DNA from: CAVRUD01 sp963849635
GTDB taxonomy: Bacteria; Chloroflexota; Chloroflexia; Thermomicrobiales; UBA6265
Length of the DNA stretch: 64,000 nucleotides
Assembly: GCA_963849635.1 (NCBI GenBank)
Contig: CAWKIA010000023.1
Coordinates: 62,001-126,000 of the forward strand
Direction: 5' to 3'
Part shown: piece by piece, positions 32,438 to 40,927 of the stretch
How the letters are laid out: the number at the start of each line of letters is the position of its first letter
Numbering within the stretch: position 1 is the stretch's first letter
Notes under the pieces: model-generated
Seen by the model: the letters and a program-made list of their open reading frames with translations, nothing else
Told to the model about the DNA's origin: nothing
Database searches by the model: none
Translations under genes and position numbers: made by a program

Positions 32438-35400
32438 CCCTCCCGGGCCTGGGCGACGGCGTCGGCGAGGCGGAGGGAGAGGATTTGGGATACGCCGTCG
32501 TCGCCCATGCTGACGCCGTAGAGGGTGTCGGCGATCTCGATCGTGCCTCGGTTGTGGGTGATGACGACCACCTGAGTATCGCCCGAGAGCGTCTGGAGTT
32601 GCTCGCGGAAGCGGACGACGTTGGCCTCGTCCAGGGCGGCGTCGACCTCGTCCAGGAGGCAAAACGGGGTCGGGTTGACCTTCAGGATGGCGATCAGGAG
32701 GGCGGCCGCCGTCAGGGCGCGCTCGCCGCCGGAGAGCAGGGCCAACCCTTGAAGGCGCTTCCCCGGCGGCTGGGCGACGATGTCGATCCCGCCGCCGCCA
32801 TTTTCATCACCCTCGGCAACAGTCAGCTTCGCGGTCCCCCCCCCAAACAGCGTCGTAAAGGCATCGGTGAATGCCGCCGACACCTTGGAGAAGGTAGCGT
32901 CGAACCGCTCCTGCATCGTCTCGTGGAGATCGGCGAGCAGCTCGCGCAGCGCGGCCGCCGCCTTCTGCACATCGTCAAGCTGCGTCCGCAGGAACCCCTG
33001 CCGCTCCGACTCTCGCTCGAACTCGGCCACCGCATCCTCACCGACGTACCCGACGCGGCGGAGGCGGTCTTTGAGGCGGGAGATTTCGCGCTCGACGTCG
33101 GAGGGGGACAAGGCCGAGGCCTTGAGGGGGACACGGCTATCGCCGTGAGGGGGAGGGGGGGAGACGGGATCACCCTCGGCATCCGTCTCCTCCCCCTCTC
33201 CCGCGCTCCCCCTCAGCCCGTCAGGGCTGTCCCCCTCGTCCTCGCCGAGCAGCTCGTCCGGGTCCTCAAGTTCCAGATCTTCGAGGATGCGGATGCGGAT
33301 CGTTTCCAACTCGTCGTTGGCGCGCTCGACGTCCAGGCCCTGGGAGCCGGCGGCGCGTTCGGCGGAGAAGAGGGCATCGCGGGCGGCGGTCAGGCTGCGA
33401 TCGAGGCGGGCGATCTCCGCTTCGGCCTGGCGGGCGATGGCTTCGAGGGGAGCGCGACTGGCGGCCAGGCGGGCGCGTTCCGCTTCCAGGTCGGCGGCCT
33501 CGCGGGCGAGGCGTTCGTGCTGGGCGGCGATCGCGGCCCGCTCGCCATCGAGGGTGGCGGCCCGTTCTGCCCGGAGTCCGAGTTCTTCGGCCAGGGCCCG
33601 CTCCTGGGTGCGGAGGTTGGTCTCGCGGCGACGCTCGGCTCGGAGGCGCTCCTCCAGCGCGGCCAGGGTGTGGCCCTCCTCCGCCAGGGCTTTGTCGCCG
33701 TCGGCGGCGGTGCCCGATTCGCGCCCGAGTTCGGCCTGGGCGGCGTCGTACTCCTGGCGTGTGGTCGCGATGGCGGCGGCCAGGGAGCGCTCTTCCTCGT
33801 CCAGGCGGGCGGCTGCCTCGGCTCGCTCGGTGCCCGCCGCGTTCAAGGCGGTGCGGCGGCGCTCGGCGGTCGCTTGCTCAGCGCGGAGATCGTCGAGCCA
33901 GCGAGCCAGACGCGCCCGCTGCCCTGCCCGCTCCTTCTTGGCCGCGAGCCGGCCCGACCGCTCGCTCTCGACCTCCTGGCGGGTGTCGCCCAACTGGCGC
34001 GGGACGGTGACGGCGTCATCCTGGGCCGCAAGGGCGGCGTCGCGGATACCGCTTAGCCGGGTGATCTCCTTGGGGAGATCCCGTAACTCGCGCTCCCGGC
34101 TGAGGGTGCCGCTCTCGCGCACGGCCGCTCCACCGGTGACGGAACCGCCCGTGCGGGCGATCTCCCCGGCCAGTGTGACCGCGCTCCAGCCACCGGGTAA
34201 GGCGGGCAGCACCTTCCGAGCGGCCGGCAGATCATCGACTACCAGCGTCCGCCCGAGCAACGCCCGGACTACGACCTCAACCTCGGGGCTGGACTCGACC
34301 AGATCGGCAGCGACCCCGTGGATACCCGGCTGCCCGAGGGCATCCGCCAGTTGTCCCCTGGAGGAGGCGTTGGTGGGGCCACTGCGGACTGTGTCGAGGG
34401 GCTGGAAGGTCGCCCGGCCGACGTTGCTCTTCTTGAGGTGGGCAATGGCCGCTTCGGCATCGGCCCAGCGGGAGACGATGATGTCCTGCAGGTGGCCGCC
34501 CAGGGCGACTTCTACGGCGGTTTCGTAGCGGGCCGGGGTGTCGATCAGTTCGGCGACGGTGCCCCGGATGCCGGCGAGTTTGCCGGCCCGAGCCGCCTGC
34601 AGGGTCGCTTTGACGCCCGCGTGCAGGCCGGCGCCGCTGTCGTGCAGGCGCTGAAGCACCTCCAGGCGGGTTCTGGCCGCGTCGACGCCGCGCTCGGCCT
34701 CGGCGACTGCCGTGCGGGCGGCCTGGACCGCCGCGTTTGCCTGGGCAATGTCCGTGTTCAGGGCAGAGATGCGGGCTTCGAGGGCGGCGATCTGGGTGTC
34801 GTCTTCGGTCGCGGCGGCGTCGAAGGCGGCCAGCTCCCGCTCCAGACCGGCGATCCGCCCGGCTCGCTCGGTCATCTGGGCGGTGATGCGCTCCAGCTCG
34901 GCCGCGTCGGTTTCGCCGCGCTGGGTGAGCAGTGCCCGGCGCCGGCCCAGATCGGCTGTCCGGCGCTCGTGGTCGGCGATCGTCTTGCCCAGAGCCTGGG
35001 CTCGTTCCTCCGCCCGGTGCCTGGCGCCGCGCGCAATCGCGACCTCCGCCTGTAGGTTCTTGACGACGGTCCGGGCGGCGGCGACCTCCGCCTCCAGTCC
35101 GTCCAGGCCGGCGGCGACGGCCGCCAGCTCCCGGGTGACGGTCGCGACCTGTTCATCCAGGCCGGCCTGGGTATCGGCCATGTCCTCGCGCCGGCGCGAG
35201 AGGGCGGAATGGCGCTCGGCGGCGAGATCGCGCTCGTGGGCGAGGCGGCGGGCCTGCTCCGTCGTGGCGTTCAGACCGGCGTCGTGGTTGGCCAGCGCGT
35301 CGTGGGCGGTCACGGCTGTTGCGCGGGTGGCTTCCGCCGCCGCCTGGAGATCGGTCAGGTTTTGGTTGGCGGCGTCGACCGCGGCGGTCGTCCCGGCCGC

Positions 35401-36312
35401 GGCCTGCTTGGCTGCTTCCACCCGGGCGTGGGCTGCCCGGAGCAGCCGGCCATAGTGGGTGCGCTGCAATTCGCGCAGGCGCGACACCAGCCCCTGGTAC
35501 TCGTGTGCTTGCTTGGCCGCCCGCTCAAGGGTCTTCAGGCGCGGTTCGAGCTCGATGAGGAGGTCGGAGAGGCGGGCGCTGTTCGACTCGGTTTCGGTGA
35601 GGCTGCGCTCGGCCTCGGCCGCCTTGATCCGCAGGCCGGTCAGGTCGGCGGCGTGCTCGAAGAGACCCCGGCGCTCCTCTGGCCGCTGACTGAGGGCGGA
35701 ATCGATCAGGCCCTGGCCGACGACGGTATGGCTCTGGCCGAGGGAGGCCGTCAGGGCGTGGACGTCCTTGAGGCGGACCTTGCGCCCATTGATCAGGTAC
35801 TGGTTCTCGCCGGAGCGGTAGGCACGGCGGGTGACAGTCACCTCGGTGAAGGCGATCGGCAGCCAGCCAGTGCTGTTGTCGAACGTGACCGCGACCTCGG
35901 CCATCCCGGCAGGTCCTCGTCCCCGGCCGCCGGCGAAGATCACGTCCTCCGTCTTCTTCGAGCGGAGGATGCCGTGGCTAGTCTCGCCCAGGACCCAGCG
36001 GACGCCATCGGCCACGTTCGACTTGCCGCTGCCGTTGGGGCCGACGACGGCGGTGATGCCAGGTTGGAAGGTGAAGACGGTCTTGATGGAGAAGCTCTTG
36101 AAGCCGTGGAGTTCCAGCCGGGTCAACCGGGGTGACGGTTGCTGATCAGGTCGAACACCATGCGGATCTGTGGTCTGTGTGGTCTGACCGGTCTGTCCAG
36201 CCTGTCCGGATCGGCCGTTGACGCCGTTCGATACCGTCCCGTCCCGCTCCTCGGAGGCATGGTCACCCGCCGCGATGCGGGCACGCGCAAGCCTGCCTAG
36301 CGTGTCAGCCAC
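32434..36312 (-). CDS. smc: Chromosome segregation ATPase SMC, with a repeat insertion
   Basis: A 1292-residue SMC protein. The head N-part is RLTRLELHGFKSFSIKTVFT with Walker A VVGPNGSGKSN. Two long Ala/Glu/Arg coiled coils flank the hinge (LAGIRGTVAELIDTPARYET to GRATFQPLDTV). The C-terminal head carries signature LLSGGERALTAAALL and Walker B TPFCLLDEVDAALDEANVV. It condenses and segregates the chromosome with ScpAB. A disordered 60-residue N-terminal extension is unusual. About 45 residues rich in Gly/Glu/Pro near residue 1040 are encoded by a palindromic repeat. The start is a GTG at 36312. Confidence 0.93.
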   Translation of the reverse strand: MADTLGRLARARIAAGDHASEERDGTVSNGVNGRSGQAGQTGQTTQTTDPHGVRPDQQPSPRLTRLELHGFKSFSIKTVFTFQPGITAVVGPNGSGKSNVADGVRWVLGETSHGILRSKKTEDVIFAGGRGRGPAGMAEVAVTFDNSTGWLPIAFTEVTVTRRAYRSGENQYLINGRKVRLKDVHALTASLGQSHTVVGQGLIDSALSQRPEERRGLFEHAADLTGLRIKAAEAERSLTETESNSARLSDLLIELEPRLKTLERAAKQAHEYQGLVSRLRELQRTHYGRLLRAAHARVEAAKQAAAGTTAAVDAANQNLTDLQAAAEATRATAVTAHDALANHDAGLNATTEQARRLAHERDLAAERHSALSRRREDMADTQAGLDEQVATVTRELAAVAAGLDGLEAEVAAARTVVKNLQAEVAIARGARHRAEERAQALGKTIADHERRTADLGRRRALLTQRGETDAAELERITAQMTERAGRIAGLERELAAFDAAATEDDTQIAALEARISALNTDIAQANAAVQAARTAVAEAERGVDAARTRLEVLQRLHDSGAGLHAGVKATLQAARAGKLAGIRGTVAELIDTPARYETAVEVALGGHLQDIIVSRWADAEAAIAHLKKSNVGRATFQPLDTVRSGPTNASSRGQLADALGQPGIHGVAADLVESSPEVEVVVRALLGRTLVVDDLPAARKVLPALPGGWSAVTLAGEIARTGGSVTGGAAVRESGTLSRERELRDLPKEITRLSGIRDAALAAQDDAVTVPRQLGDTRQEVESERSGRLAAKKERAGQRARLARWLDDLRAEQATAERRRTALNAAGTERAEAAARLDEEERSLAAAIATTRQEYDAAQAELGRESGTAADGDKALAEEGHTLAALEERLRAERRRETNLRTQERALAEELGLRAERAATLDGERAAIAAQHERLAREAADLEAERARLAASRAPLEAIARQAEAEIARLDRSLTAARDALFSAERAAGSQGLDVERANDELETIRIRILEDLELEDPDELLGEDEGDSPDGLRGSAGEGEETDAEGDPVSPPPPHGDSRVPLKASALSPSDVEREISRLKDRLRRVGYVGEDAVAEFERESERQGFLRTQLDDVQKAAAALRELLADLHETMQERFDATFSKVSAAFTDAFTTLFGGGTAKLTVAEGDENGGGGIDIVAQPPGKRLQGLALLSGGERALTAAALLIAILKVNPTPFCLLDEVDAALDEANVVRFREQLQTLSGDTQVVVITHNRGTIEIADTLYGVSMGDDGVSQILSLRLADAVAQAREG
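33106..33238. repeat. Palindromic GGGGGACA repeat, copy 2, in frame inside smc
   Basis: GAGGGGGACACGGCTATCGC and the inverse-facing CCCCCTCAGCCCGTCAGGGC, with GTCCCCCTCGTC, match the parts of the repeat at 29411-29547. Here the copy is in the second coiled-coil region of smc without breaking the frame, encoding a Gly/Glu/Pro-rich stretch (EGDSPDGLRGSAGEGEETDA and following). Confidence 0.75.
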
Positions 36313-36643
36313 GATGCGGCCCCGATCGCCGGCAGCGGCGCCGGTTCGGTTGTGGGAACGGAACGGTGAAACGCACGATGGAAATCACTCCGCGCCGCAC
36401 GTACCGCCTGCCCGGCGGAGGGCGGCTGGTCGCGGCGGAAACGTATGCACGCCGCGATGCCAGACGGAGGATGGTAGCACCGGCCCAGGTGAACGGACAA
36501 CGCGAAGCCGGGTATCGACTTCGTCCCCAACGCTCGCTTAAATCTTCGCGGTGAGCGATCTCTGAGCACACATTTAGCCCGCGCCACATATTCATTTCAT
36601 CTATCCGCAATGGTCGAGGCCGGCCCCACTTCAATACTCATCG
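36313..36643. other. Intergenic region upstream of smc
   Basis: About 330 bases with lower GC at 36540-36640. It must contain the smc promoter on the minus strand. No gene is supported. Confidence 0.4.
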
Positions 36644-37256
36644 ATGGACGGACCACCATACCCACGGCGCCGCGGGAGACCCTGCGCGAACCCCCATGCC
36701 CATGCCAAAATGCGCAGCCTGCAGCGGAGCCTCGACTTGACAGTCCTCTACGTCACCCACTGTCAGGCGGAGGCGTTGGCCTTGTCCGACTGTATCGTCG
36801 TGATGGACAAGGGGCGGATCAGCCAGTCGGGATCGTCACGCGATCTCTACGACCGGCCGGAGACTCGCTTCGCGGCCAACTTCGTCGGCACGAGCAACTG
36901 CCGCGAGACTGTTGTGCGCGGGAGCGGCGATACGGTCCTATTTGAAAAGGGGAACGGCGGATCTCTCGATGCGCGGACCTTCTCTGCCACCCGCTGGAAC
37001 GGCGGTCGTTGCCGTCTGGCGGCCGGAGGTCGCCCGCGCCATTCCTCGCGATGAGGCGAGCGGCGGGTCAAATGGCCTCGAAGGGCGACCGGAGTTGCTG
37101 ACGTTCCAGGGACCGCTGACCCGGCTCGATGTGCGCCTGCCCGGCGATGGCGGGGTGGTTGTCGTCGATCTGAGCTCGGCGGAGGCCGCGCGGTTCACCC
37201 TGGGTCGAGGACGTTTCGGTTATCGTCCCGCCCGAATCGATTCGCCTCTTCCCTGA
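36644..37256 (+). pseudogene. Remnant of a PotA/UgpC-like ABC transporter ATPase
   Basis: The piece after Walker B is recognisable: LQRSLDLTVLYVTHCQAEAL with the H-loop His, ALSDCIVVMDKGRISQSGSS, RDLYDRPETRFAANFVGTSN. Near 36920 the frame shifts and a TOBE-like segment continues (AVVAVWRPEVARAIPRDEAS, RLDVRLPGDGGVVVVDLS). The whole N-terminal part with Walker A and signature is missing, so this is a decayed fragment. No permease or binding protein remains; the PHP gene downstream may once have shared the operon. Confidence 0.75.
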
Positions 37257-37286
37257 CGCGCCAGGGTTGTCTCACAAGGAGTAACC

Positions 37287-38282
37287 ATGACCTCGACGGC
37301 GGGTGGAATCGAGCCCTGGGACGGGACGGAGGGCGTCTGGCTGCGGTGCCAGTTCCACGCCCACACGACGGAATCGGACGGCTGGCTTTCGCCGGAGATG
37401 CTGCGTCGCTATCACGCCCAGGCCGGCTACGACGTCCTGGCGATTACTGACCACGACCGTCTGACGGAGACTCCGGCTCCGCACCGTAGCCATGGTGGGG
37501 ATGACGGCCTGCTCGTGATCGGCGGCACCGAGCTGAGCCTGAAGTCGCCCGAGTCCGGCGGCCCGCTCCACGTCCTCGGGATCGGTGTCGAATCATTGCC
37601 CCAGATTCAGGATGAGCACACATCGACACTGGCCGATGCCGCCGCCGTGATCCAGCAGGCCGGTGGCCTTGCCTATATCGCTCACCCCTGGTGGAGCGGG
37701 CACCGGGCGGACGAACTCGGCGACTTCACCGGGGTCACTGGAGTGGAAGTCTTCAACGCCGGTTGCGAGACCGAGCAGGGACGCGGCAACTCCGAGGCGC
37801 AATGGGACCTGTGGCTCTCCGCCGGCCACCGCCTGACCGCCATCGCCGCCGACGACCTGCACACGCCGGGCTTCGAGTCGTTCCGAGCCTGGACGATGGT
37901 CCACGCCGCCGAGCGCACCAGGGAGGCCGTCCTAGCCGCCCTGGCGGCTGGCCGCTCCTATGCCACCACCGGACCCCGGATCACCTCGCTCAGTGTGGAC
38001 AGTGAAGGATTGCGCGTTCGCTCGACCGAAGCTCGTTCGATCACGGCCCTTGCCCAACCACCATACGGCGCCCGGGTCAACGCCGGCCGCCACGAGGTCG
38101 CCTTCTTCGGTCGCCGGCTGGCGACCGCCGACGAGCACGGCGGCGAGGGACTCATCGACGGCGACTGGCTGACCGGCGCCGACTTCCCAGCGTTGACCGG
38201 CGCGGCGGGCCTTCGCTATGTCCGGGTCGTCGTCACCGATCCACAGGGGCGATCGGCCTGGTCGAATCCTGTTTGGCTGTAG
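37287..38282 (+). CDS. PHP domain metal-dependent phosphoesterase
   Basis: A 331-residue PHP protein. Metal-binding motifs are LRCQFHAHTTESDGWLSPEM, VLAITDHDRLTE, VIGGTELSLKSPE, IAHPWWSGH and AADDLHTPG. The last 110 residues are an additional beta-rich domain ending DPQGRSAWSNPVWL. Such stand-alone PHP proteins hydrolyse phosphoesters or nucleotides. AAGGAG precedes the ATG. A strong terminator lies 119 bases after its stop. Confidence 0.88.
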   Translation: MTSTAGGIEPWDGTEGVWLRCQFHAHTTESDGWLSPEMLRRYHAQAGYDVLAITDHDRLTETPAPHRSHGGDDGLLVIGGTELSLKSPESGGPLHVLGIGVESLPQIQDEHTSTLADAAAVIQQAGGLAYIAHPWWSGHRADELGDFTGVTGVEVFNAGCETEQGRGNSEAQWDLWLSAGHRLTAIAADDLHTPGFESFRAWTMVHAAERTREAVLAALAAGRSYATTGPRITSLSVDSEGLRVRSTEARSITALAQPPYGARVNAGRHEVAFFGRRLATADEHGGEGLIDGDWLTGADFPALTGAAGLRYVRVVVTDPQGRSAWSNPVWL

Positions 38283-38612
38283 AAAACACCTGAGATCATT
38301 GACGTGGTGGCACAGGTTCTGCAAACAAGTATGTAGCGACGATTCCCGTATCCCGCGGTCGCTACCCTCCCGCTGGGTTCCCCATCCCGCACTCCGCACG
38401 AACGGGCCGAGGACTAATCCTCGGCCCGTTTCGTTGTCTATCGACTTTGTTCCCAAGAGACCGCCGGGCAGATGCACAGGACGGGCCGCGCTGTAGGAGC
38501 ATCCGCTTGCGGTGCCCTGTTCTCCAATAGGGACCCGGTGGTGGGCAACCGGGCAGGGCAAGCCCTGCACCCTACCGGGGCGGTGGTTGGATAATTCAAG
38601 CGTGACGGAACA
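38283..38612. other. Gap between convergent genes with terminator and palindromes
   Basis: Besides the terminator at 38401-38430, bases 38480-38580 contain GC-rich dyads, such as GGGCAGGGCAAGCCCTGC, resembling the other dispersed intergenic palindromes. No coding sequence is supported. Confidence 0.5.
38401..38430. terminator. Bidirectional hairpin terminator
   Basis: AACGGGCCGAGGA pairs perfectly with TCCTCGGCCCGTT over 13 bp around the loop CTAA. It lies between the convergent PHP and hydrolase genes and can serve both. Confidence 0.8.
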
Positions 38613-39518
38613 CTAGTCTGTCTGTCCGGCCCCAAGGTCTTCATAGAGGCGATCGAGCCAAGTGGTGATGGCATCGCTGATGGCCGCCGGGTGGTCTTCG
38701 GGCAAGAAGTGGATCCCGGGACCGAGGTCGACGGTCGTCAGGTTGGGCAGGTTCTCCCGGCACCAATCGACCTCCGCTGGGCCGATGACCGCGCCGGGCT
38801 GAGCGTATAGCAGCAGCTTCGGCACCGGCGACGCTGCGAGCGCCCGGCTTCCTTCTGTCATCAATCCGGTGGCATCGAGTGGCTCGCCTTCGATCGGGAC
38901 TTCCCGCACCCAGCGCCAGAGCGGCTCGCGGTCGCGGGGGGTTGGGTAAGGAGCGCGATAGGCAGCCTTCTCCGCATCAGACAGCGTTCTCATCACGCCT
39001 GACGGGAGAATCTGTTCGACGAAGGCGTTCTCTTCCAGGACTCGCCTGCGCCCTTCATCGTCCGAGCGGAGACCCTGGAAGAAGGCCGCCTCGTCTGGGG
39101 GCAGATCCGCCCAGCGCTCCACGGGGCGGATGCGACCTTCAATGAACGCGACTGCCTGAACTCGGCTGGGTTGGCGGGCGAGGTGGACACAGGTGAGGGC
39201 AACGCCCCAGTCGTGTCCCACGAAGACGACGCGGTCGAGCCCAAGCTCATCCAAAAACTGCTCGACATAGCCGGCATGGTCCCGCAACGTGTAGCTGATT
39301 TCCGGCTTGGCGGACTGCCCCATGCCGATCAGATCTGGGGCGATGCAACGGAACCGCGGGGCCAGACGGGGCAGGACGTTGCGCCAGAGGAACGACGATG
39401 TCGGGTTGCCATGGAGGAAGACGATCGGCGGCCCGCTACCGGCTTCCAGATAGTGCATCTGGTGGCCGTTCACATCAGCGAAGAGGGAATCGACGCTGCT
39501 TGGCACTCCATCCCCCAT
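38613..39518 (-). CDS. Haloalkane dehalogenase / epoxide hydrolase-like alpha/beta hydrolase
   Basis: About 301 residues. The oxyanion motif is FLHGNPTSSFLWRNVLP, the nucleophile Asp sits in VVFVGHDWGVALT, and the catalytic His is in PGIHFLPEDHP. HGNPTSS and GHDWG are those of the haloalkane dehalogenase DhaA/LinB group. The frame is open upstream to 39647, but the conserved N-terminus begins at MGDGVPSSVDSLFADVNGHQ. It stands alone between terminators. Confidence 0.86.
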   Translation of the reverse strand: MGDGVPSSVDSLFADVNGHQMHYLEAGSGPPIVFLHGNPTSSFLWRNVLPRLAPRFRCIAPDLIGMGQSAKPEISYTLRDHAGYVEQFLDELGLDRVVFVGHDWGVALTCVHLARQPSRVQAVAFIEGRIRPVERWADLPPDEAAFFQGLRSDDEGRRRVLEENAFVEQILPSGVMRTLSDAEKAAYRAPYPTPRDREPLWRWVREVPIEGEPLDATGLMTEGSRALAASPVPKLLLYAQPGAVIGPAEVDWCRENLPNLTTVDLGPGIHFLPEDHPAAISDAITTWLDRLYEDLGAGQTD

Positions 39519-39612
39519 AGATCCTCCCGTCCGTTCCGCCGAGCCCACTGCAGCGCACCGTAGCCCTACCACCCGGACTTTGCCAACAATGCGGTTTCTC
39601 GCGTGAAAGCGA

Positions 39613-39642
39613 CCGAGGCCCAGGGACAATCCCGGGCCTCGG
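39613..39642. terminator. Hairpin terminator
   Basis: CCGAGGCCC and GGGCCTCGG form a 9-bp stem, extended by inner GGGA/TCCC pairing. It lies between the hydrolase gene start and the end of the small acidic gene, on whose strand it would act as terminator. Confidence 0.55.
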
Positions 39643-39679
39643 CGCACTCGCTGCGGAATGGAGATGTCGTAGGTCAGCT

Positions 39680-39919
39680 CTAGGTAGACGGCGCTTCCTC
39701 CGCCTCGGCCTCTAGGTCGATAGCTTCTCCGCGCTCGGCGGCTTCTTCCAGTTCGTCCTCTTCGGACTCCTCGGCGGGCTCGACCTCGTCCGGCCAGAGG
39801 ACGGTCGTCTCGCCCGGGTATGGGGTATCGAAGCCCTTCGTGCCGTACCAGATCGCGTGGTTACGAATGTGCTCAGAATCGCAACCCTCACGCGCTGATC
39901 TTGACGTGGGATGGGCCAA
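39680..39919 (-). CDS. Small acidic protein at the left edge of the integrated element
   Basis: A 79-residue frame. The middle, CDSEHIRNHAIWYGTKGFDT and PYPGETTVLWPDEVEPAEES, has host-like codon use, and the C-terminus is almost all Glu/Asp/Ala. The first 12 codons lie in the lower-GC sequence, so the original N-terminus may have been replaced when the element inserted. No family was recognised. Confidence 0.45.
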   Translation of the reverse strand: MAHPTSRSAREGCDSEHIRNHAIWYGTKGFDTPYPGETTVLWPDEVEPAEESEEDELEEAAERGEAIDLEAEAEEAPST

Positions 39920-39948
39920 CGCCCATAGAGGCAGACTAGAGCCTTGGC

Positions 39949-39981
39949 AAGCGCCCTCTGGTCATCCACCAGGGGGCGCTT
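39949..39981. terminator. Hairpin terminator near the left edge of the element
   Basis: AAGCGCCCTCTGGT pairs with ACCAGGGGGCGCTT (one mismatch in 14) around CATCC. It separates the small acidic gene from the rightward element genes. Confidence 0.6.
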
Positions 39982-40048
39982 TGCGTGAGGGCCCAATATA
40001 CTGCTGGCCATACCTCAAGGGAGAGATGCACAGCGCAAGGGGGCACAC

Positions 40049-40567
40049 ATGGGATGGTTTCGGCGCAAGCCTCAGGACAAAGAACCAGAGCCCTTGCAAG
40101 TGGCTGAGGTAGAACCAGAGCCCTGGCTACCGGCTGAGGTAGAACCTGAGCAGCCATCAGCCCCAATGGTGCCCTTAGGCCCTCAATCGGTGGTCAGGTA
40201 TGAGGATGATGGCAACCTAAGCATCAACATTGGCAATGTGGCTGAGGCCAAACAGGCCATCAAAGAGCTAAAGCTGATAAAGAAAGAATGGGCTATCGAG
40301 AAAAAGGCAATCAACGCTGAGATTGCTGACCTACGTGCAGGGCGCAGGATGCAGACGGCACAGCAAAGCTCGATGGTGCGTGGTGGTGGGCAGGTGGGCC
40401 AGGTGGTGCGATCTTTCCAGCGCATCAGTCGAGATGAGGCCCGGCGCAACCACGCAAATGCCCTGGCACCACTTGAGGAAAGCAAGGCATTCATTGATCG
40501 CAGCATGTTGGAGATAGATTCGGCAGTCACGCAGCTAGAGGGCTACATCCTGCGCAATCAAGGATAG
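40049..40567 (+). CDS. Element-encoded coiled-coil protein of unknown function
   Basis: A 172-residue protein. The N-terminus MGWFRRKPQDKEPEPLQVAE is followed by a tandem ten-residue repeat (EPEPLQVAEV / EPEPWLPAEV) that reflects a 30-base DNA duplication. Residues 65-110 (NVAEAKQAIKELKLIKKEWA, IEKKAINAEIADLRAGRRMQ) and the C-terminus (APLEESKAFIDRSMLEIDSA) predict coiled coils. No family was recognised. It precedes the replication gene. Confidence 0.7.
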   Translation: MGWFRRKPQDKEPEPLQVAEVEPEPWLPAEVEPEQPSAPMVPLGPQSVVRYEDDGNLSINIGNVAEAKQAIKELKLIKKEWAIEKKAINAEIADLRAGRRMQTAQQSSMVRGGGQVGQVVRSFQRISRDEARRNHANALAPLEESKAFIDRSMLEIDSAVTQLEGYILRNQG

Positions 40568-40927
40568 GCAATAGCCACAACCCACCATCAGGGAAACAAC
40601 CAAAGCCCTGGTAATCGAGAGGCCATCAGCACCCAAGCTGGTGGCCTCTCGCTATTGTCAGCGATTGAAAGCTAGAGCCCTGAGGATTGCTAGAGCCTTA
40701 GTTGAGAATTAGGCAGATATACGTATCAGCCTGCGTCTGCTGCATCCATCTGCATACACCTACATCTTAGTTAGGTATATACCTGGTTTGGCCTTGCATT
40801 AGCTCATGTGTCTGGTACACTGAGCCTTAGCGTTATTGGTTATGTCTACCAGCGCCATGGCAGACAGAGAAAGACCCACCTTGATGGCTGAGGGCTGCCA
40901 GGTGGGTCAATCTCAGAGGAAAAGGTT
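40568..40927. other. Non-coding region ahead of the replication gene; possible origin
   Basis: This 360-base AT-richer stretch contains a hairpin at 40617-40650, two CTAGAGCCYT direct repeats (40672-40681, 40690-40699), the palindrome AGGTATATACCT near 40775, a promoter-like TTGCAT-N16-TACACT ending near 40820, and a hairpin with GACCCACCT/AGGTGGGTC arms at about 40874-40908. GGTTATGTCTAC occurs at 40838 and again over the primase start at 40924. The arrangement suits a regulated replication gene and perhaps an origin. Confidence 0.5.
40617..40650 (+). terminator. Hairpin terminator after the coiled-coil gene
   Basis: GAGAGGCCATCAGC and GCTGGTGGCCTCTC form a 14-bp stem with one G-U pair and loop ACCCAA, 50 bases after the stop of the coiled-coil gene. 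No long T run follows. Confidence 0.55.

Noticed and set aside
32485..34056. 523-residue plus-strand frame opposite smc
   Set aside because: Antisense shadow of the Ala/Glu/Arg coiled coil.
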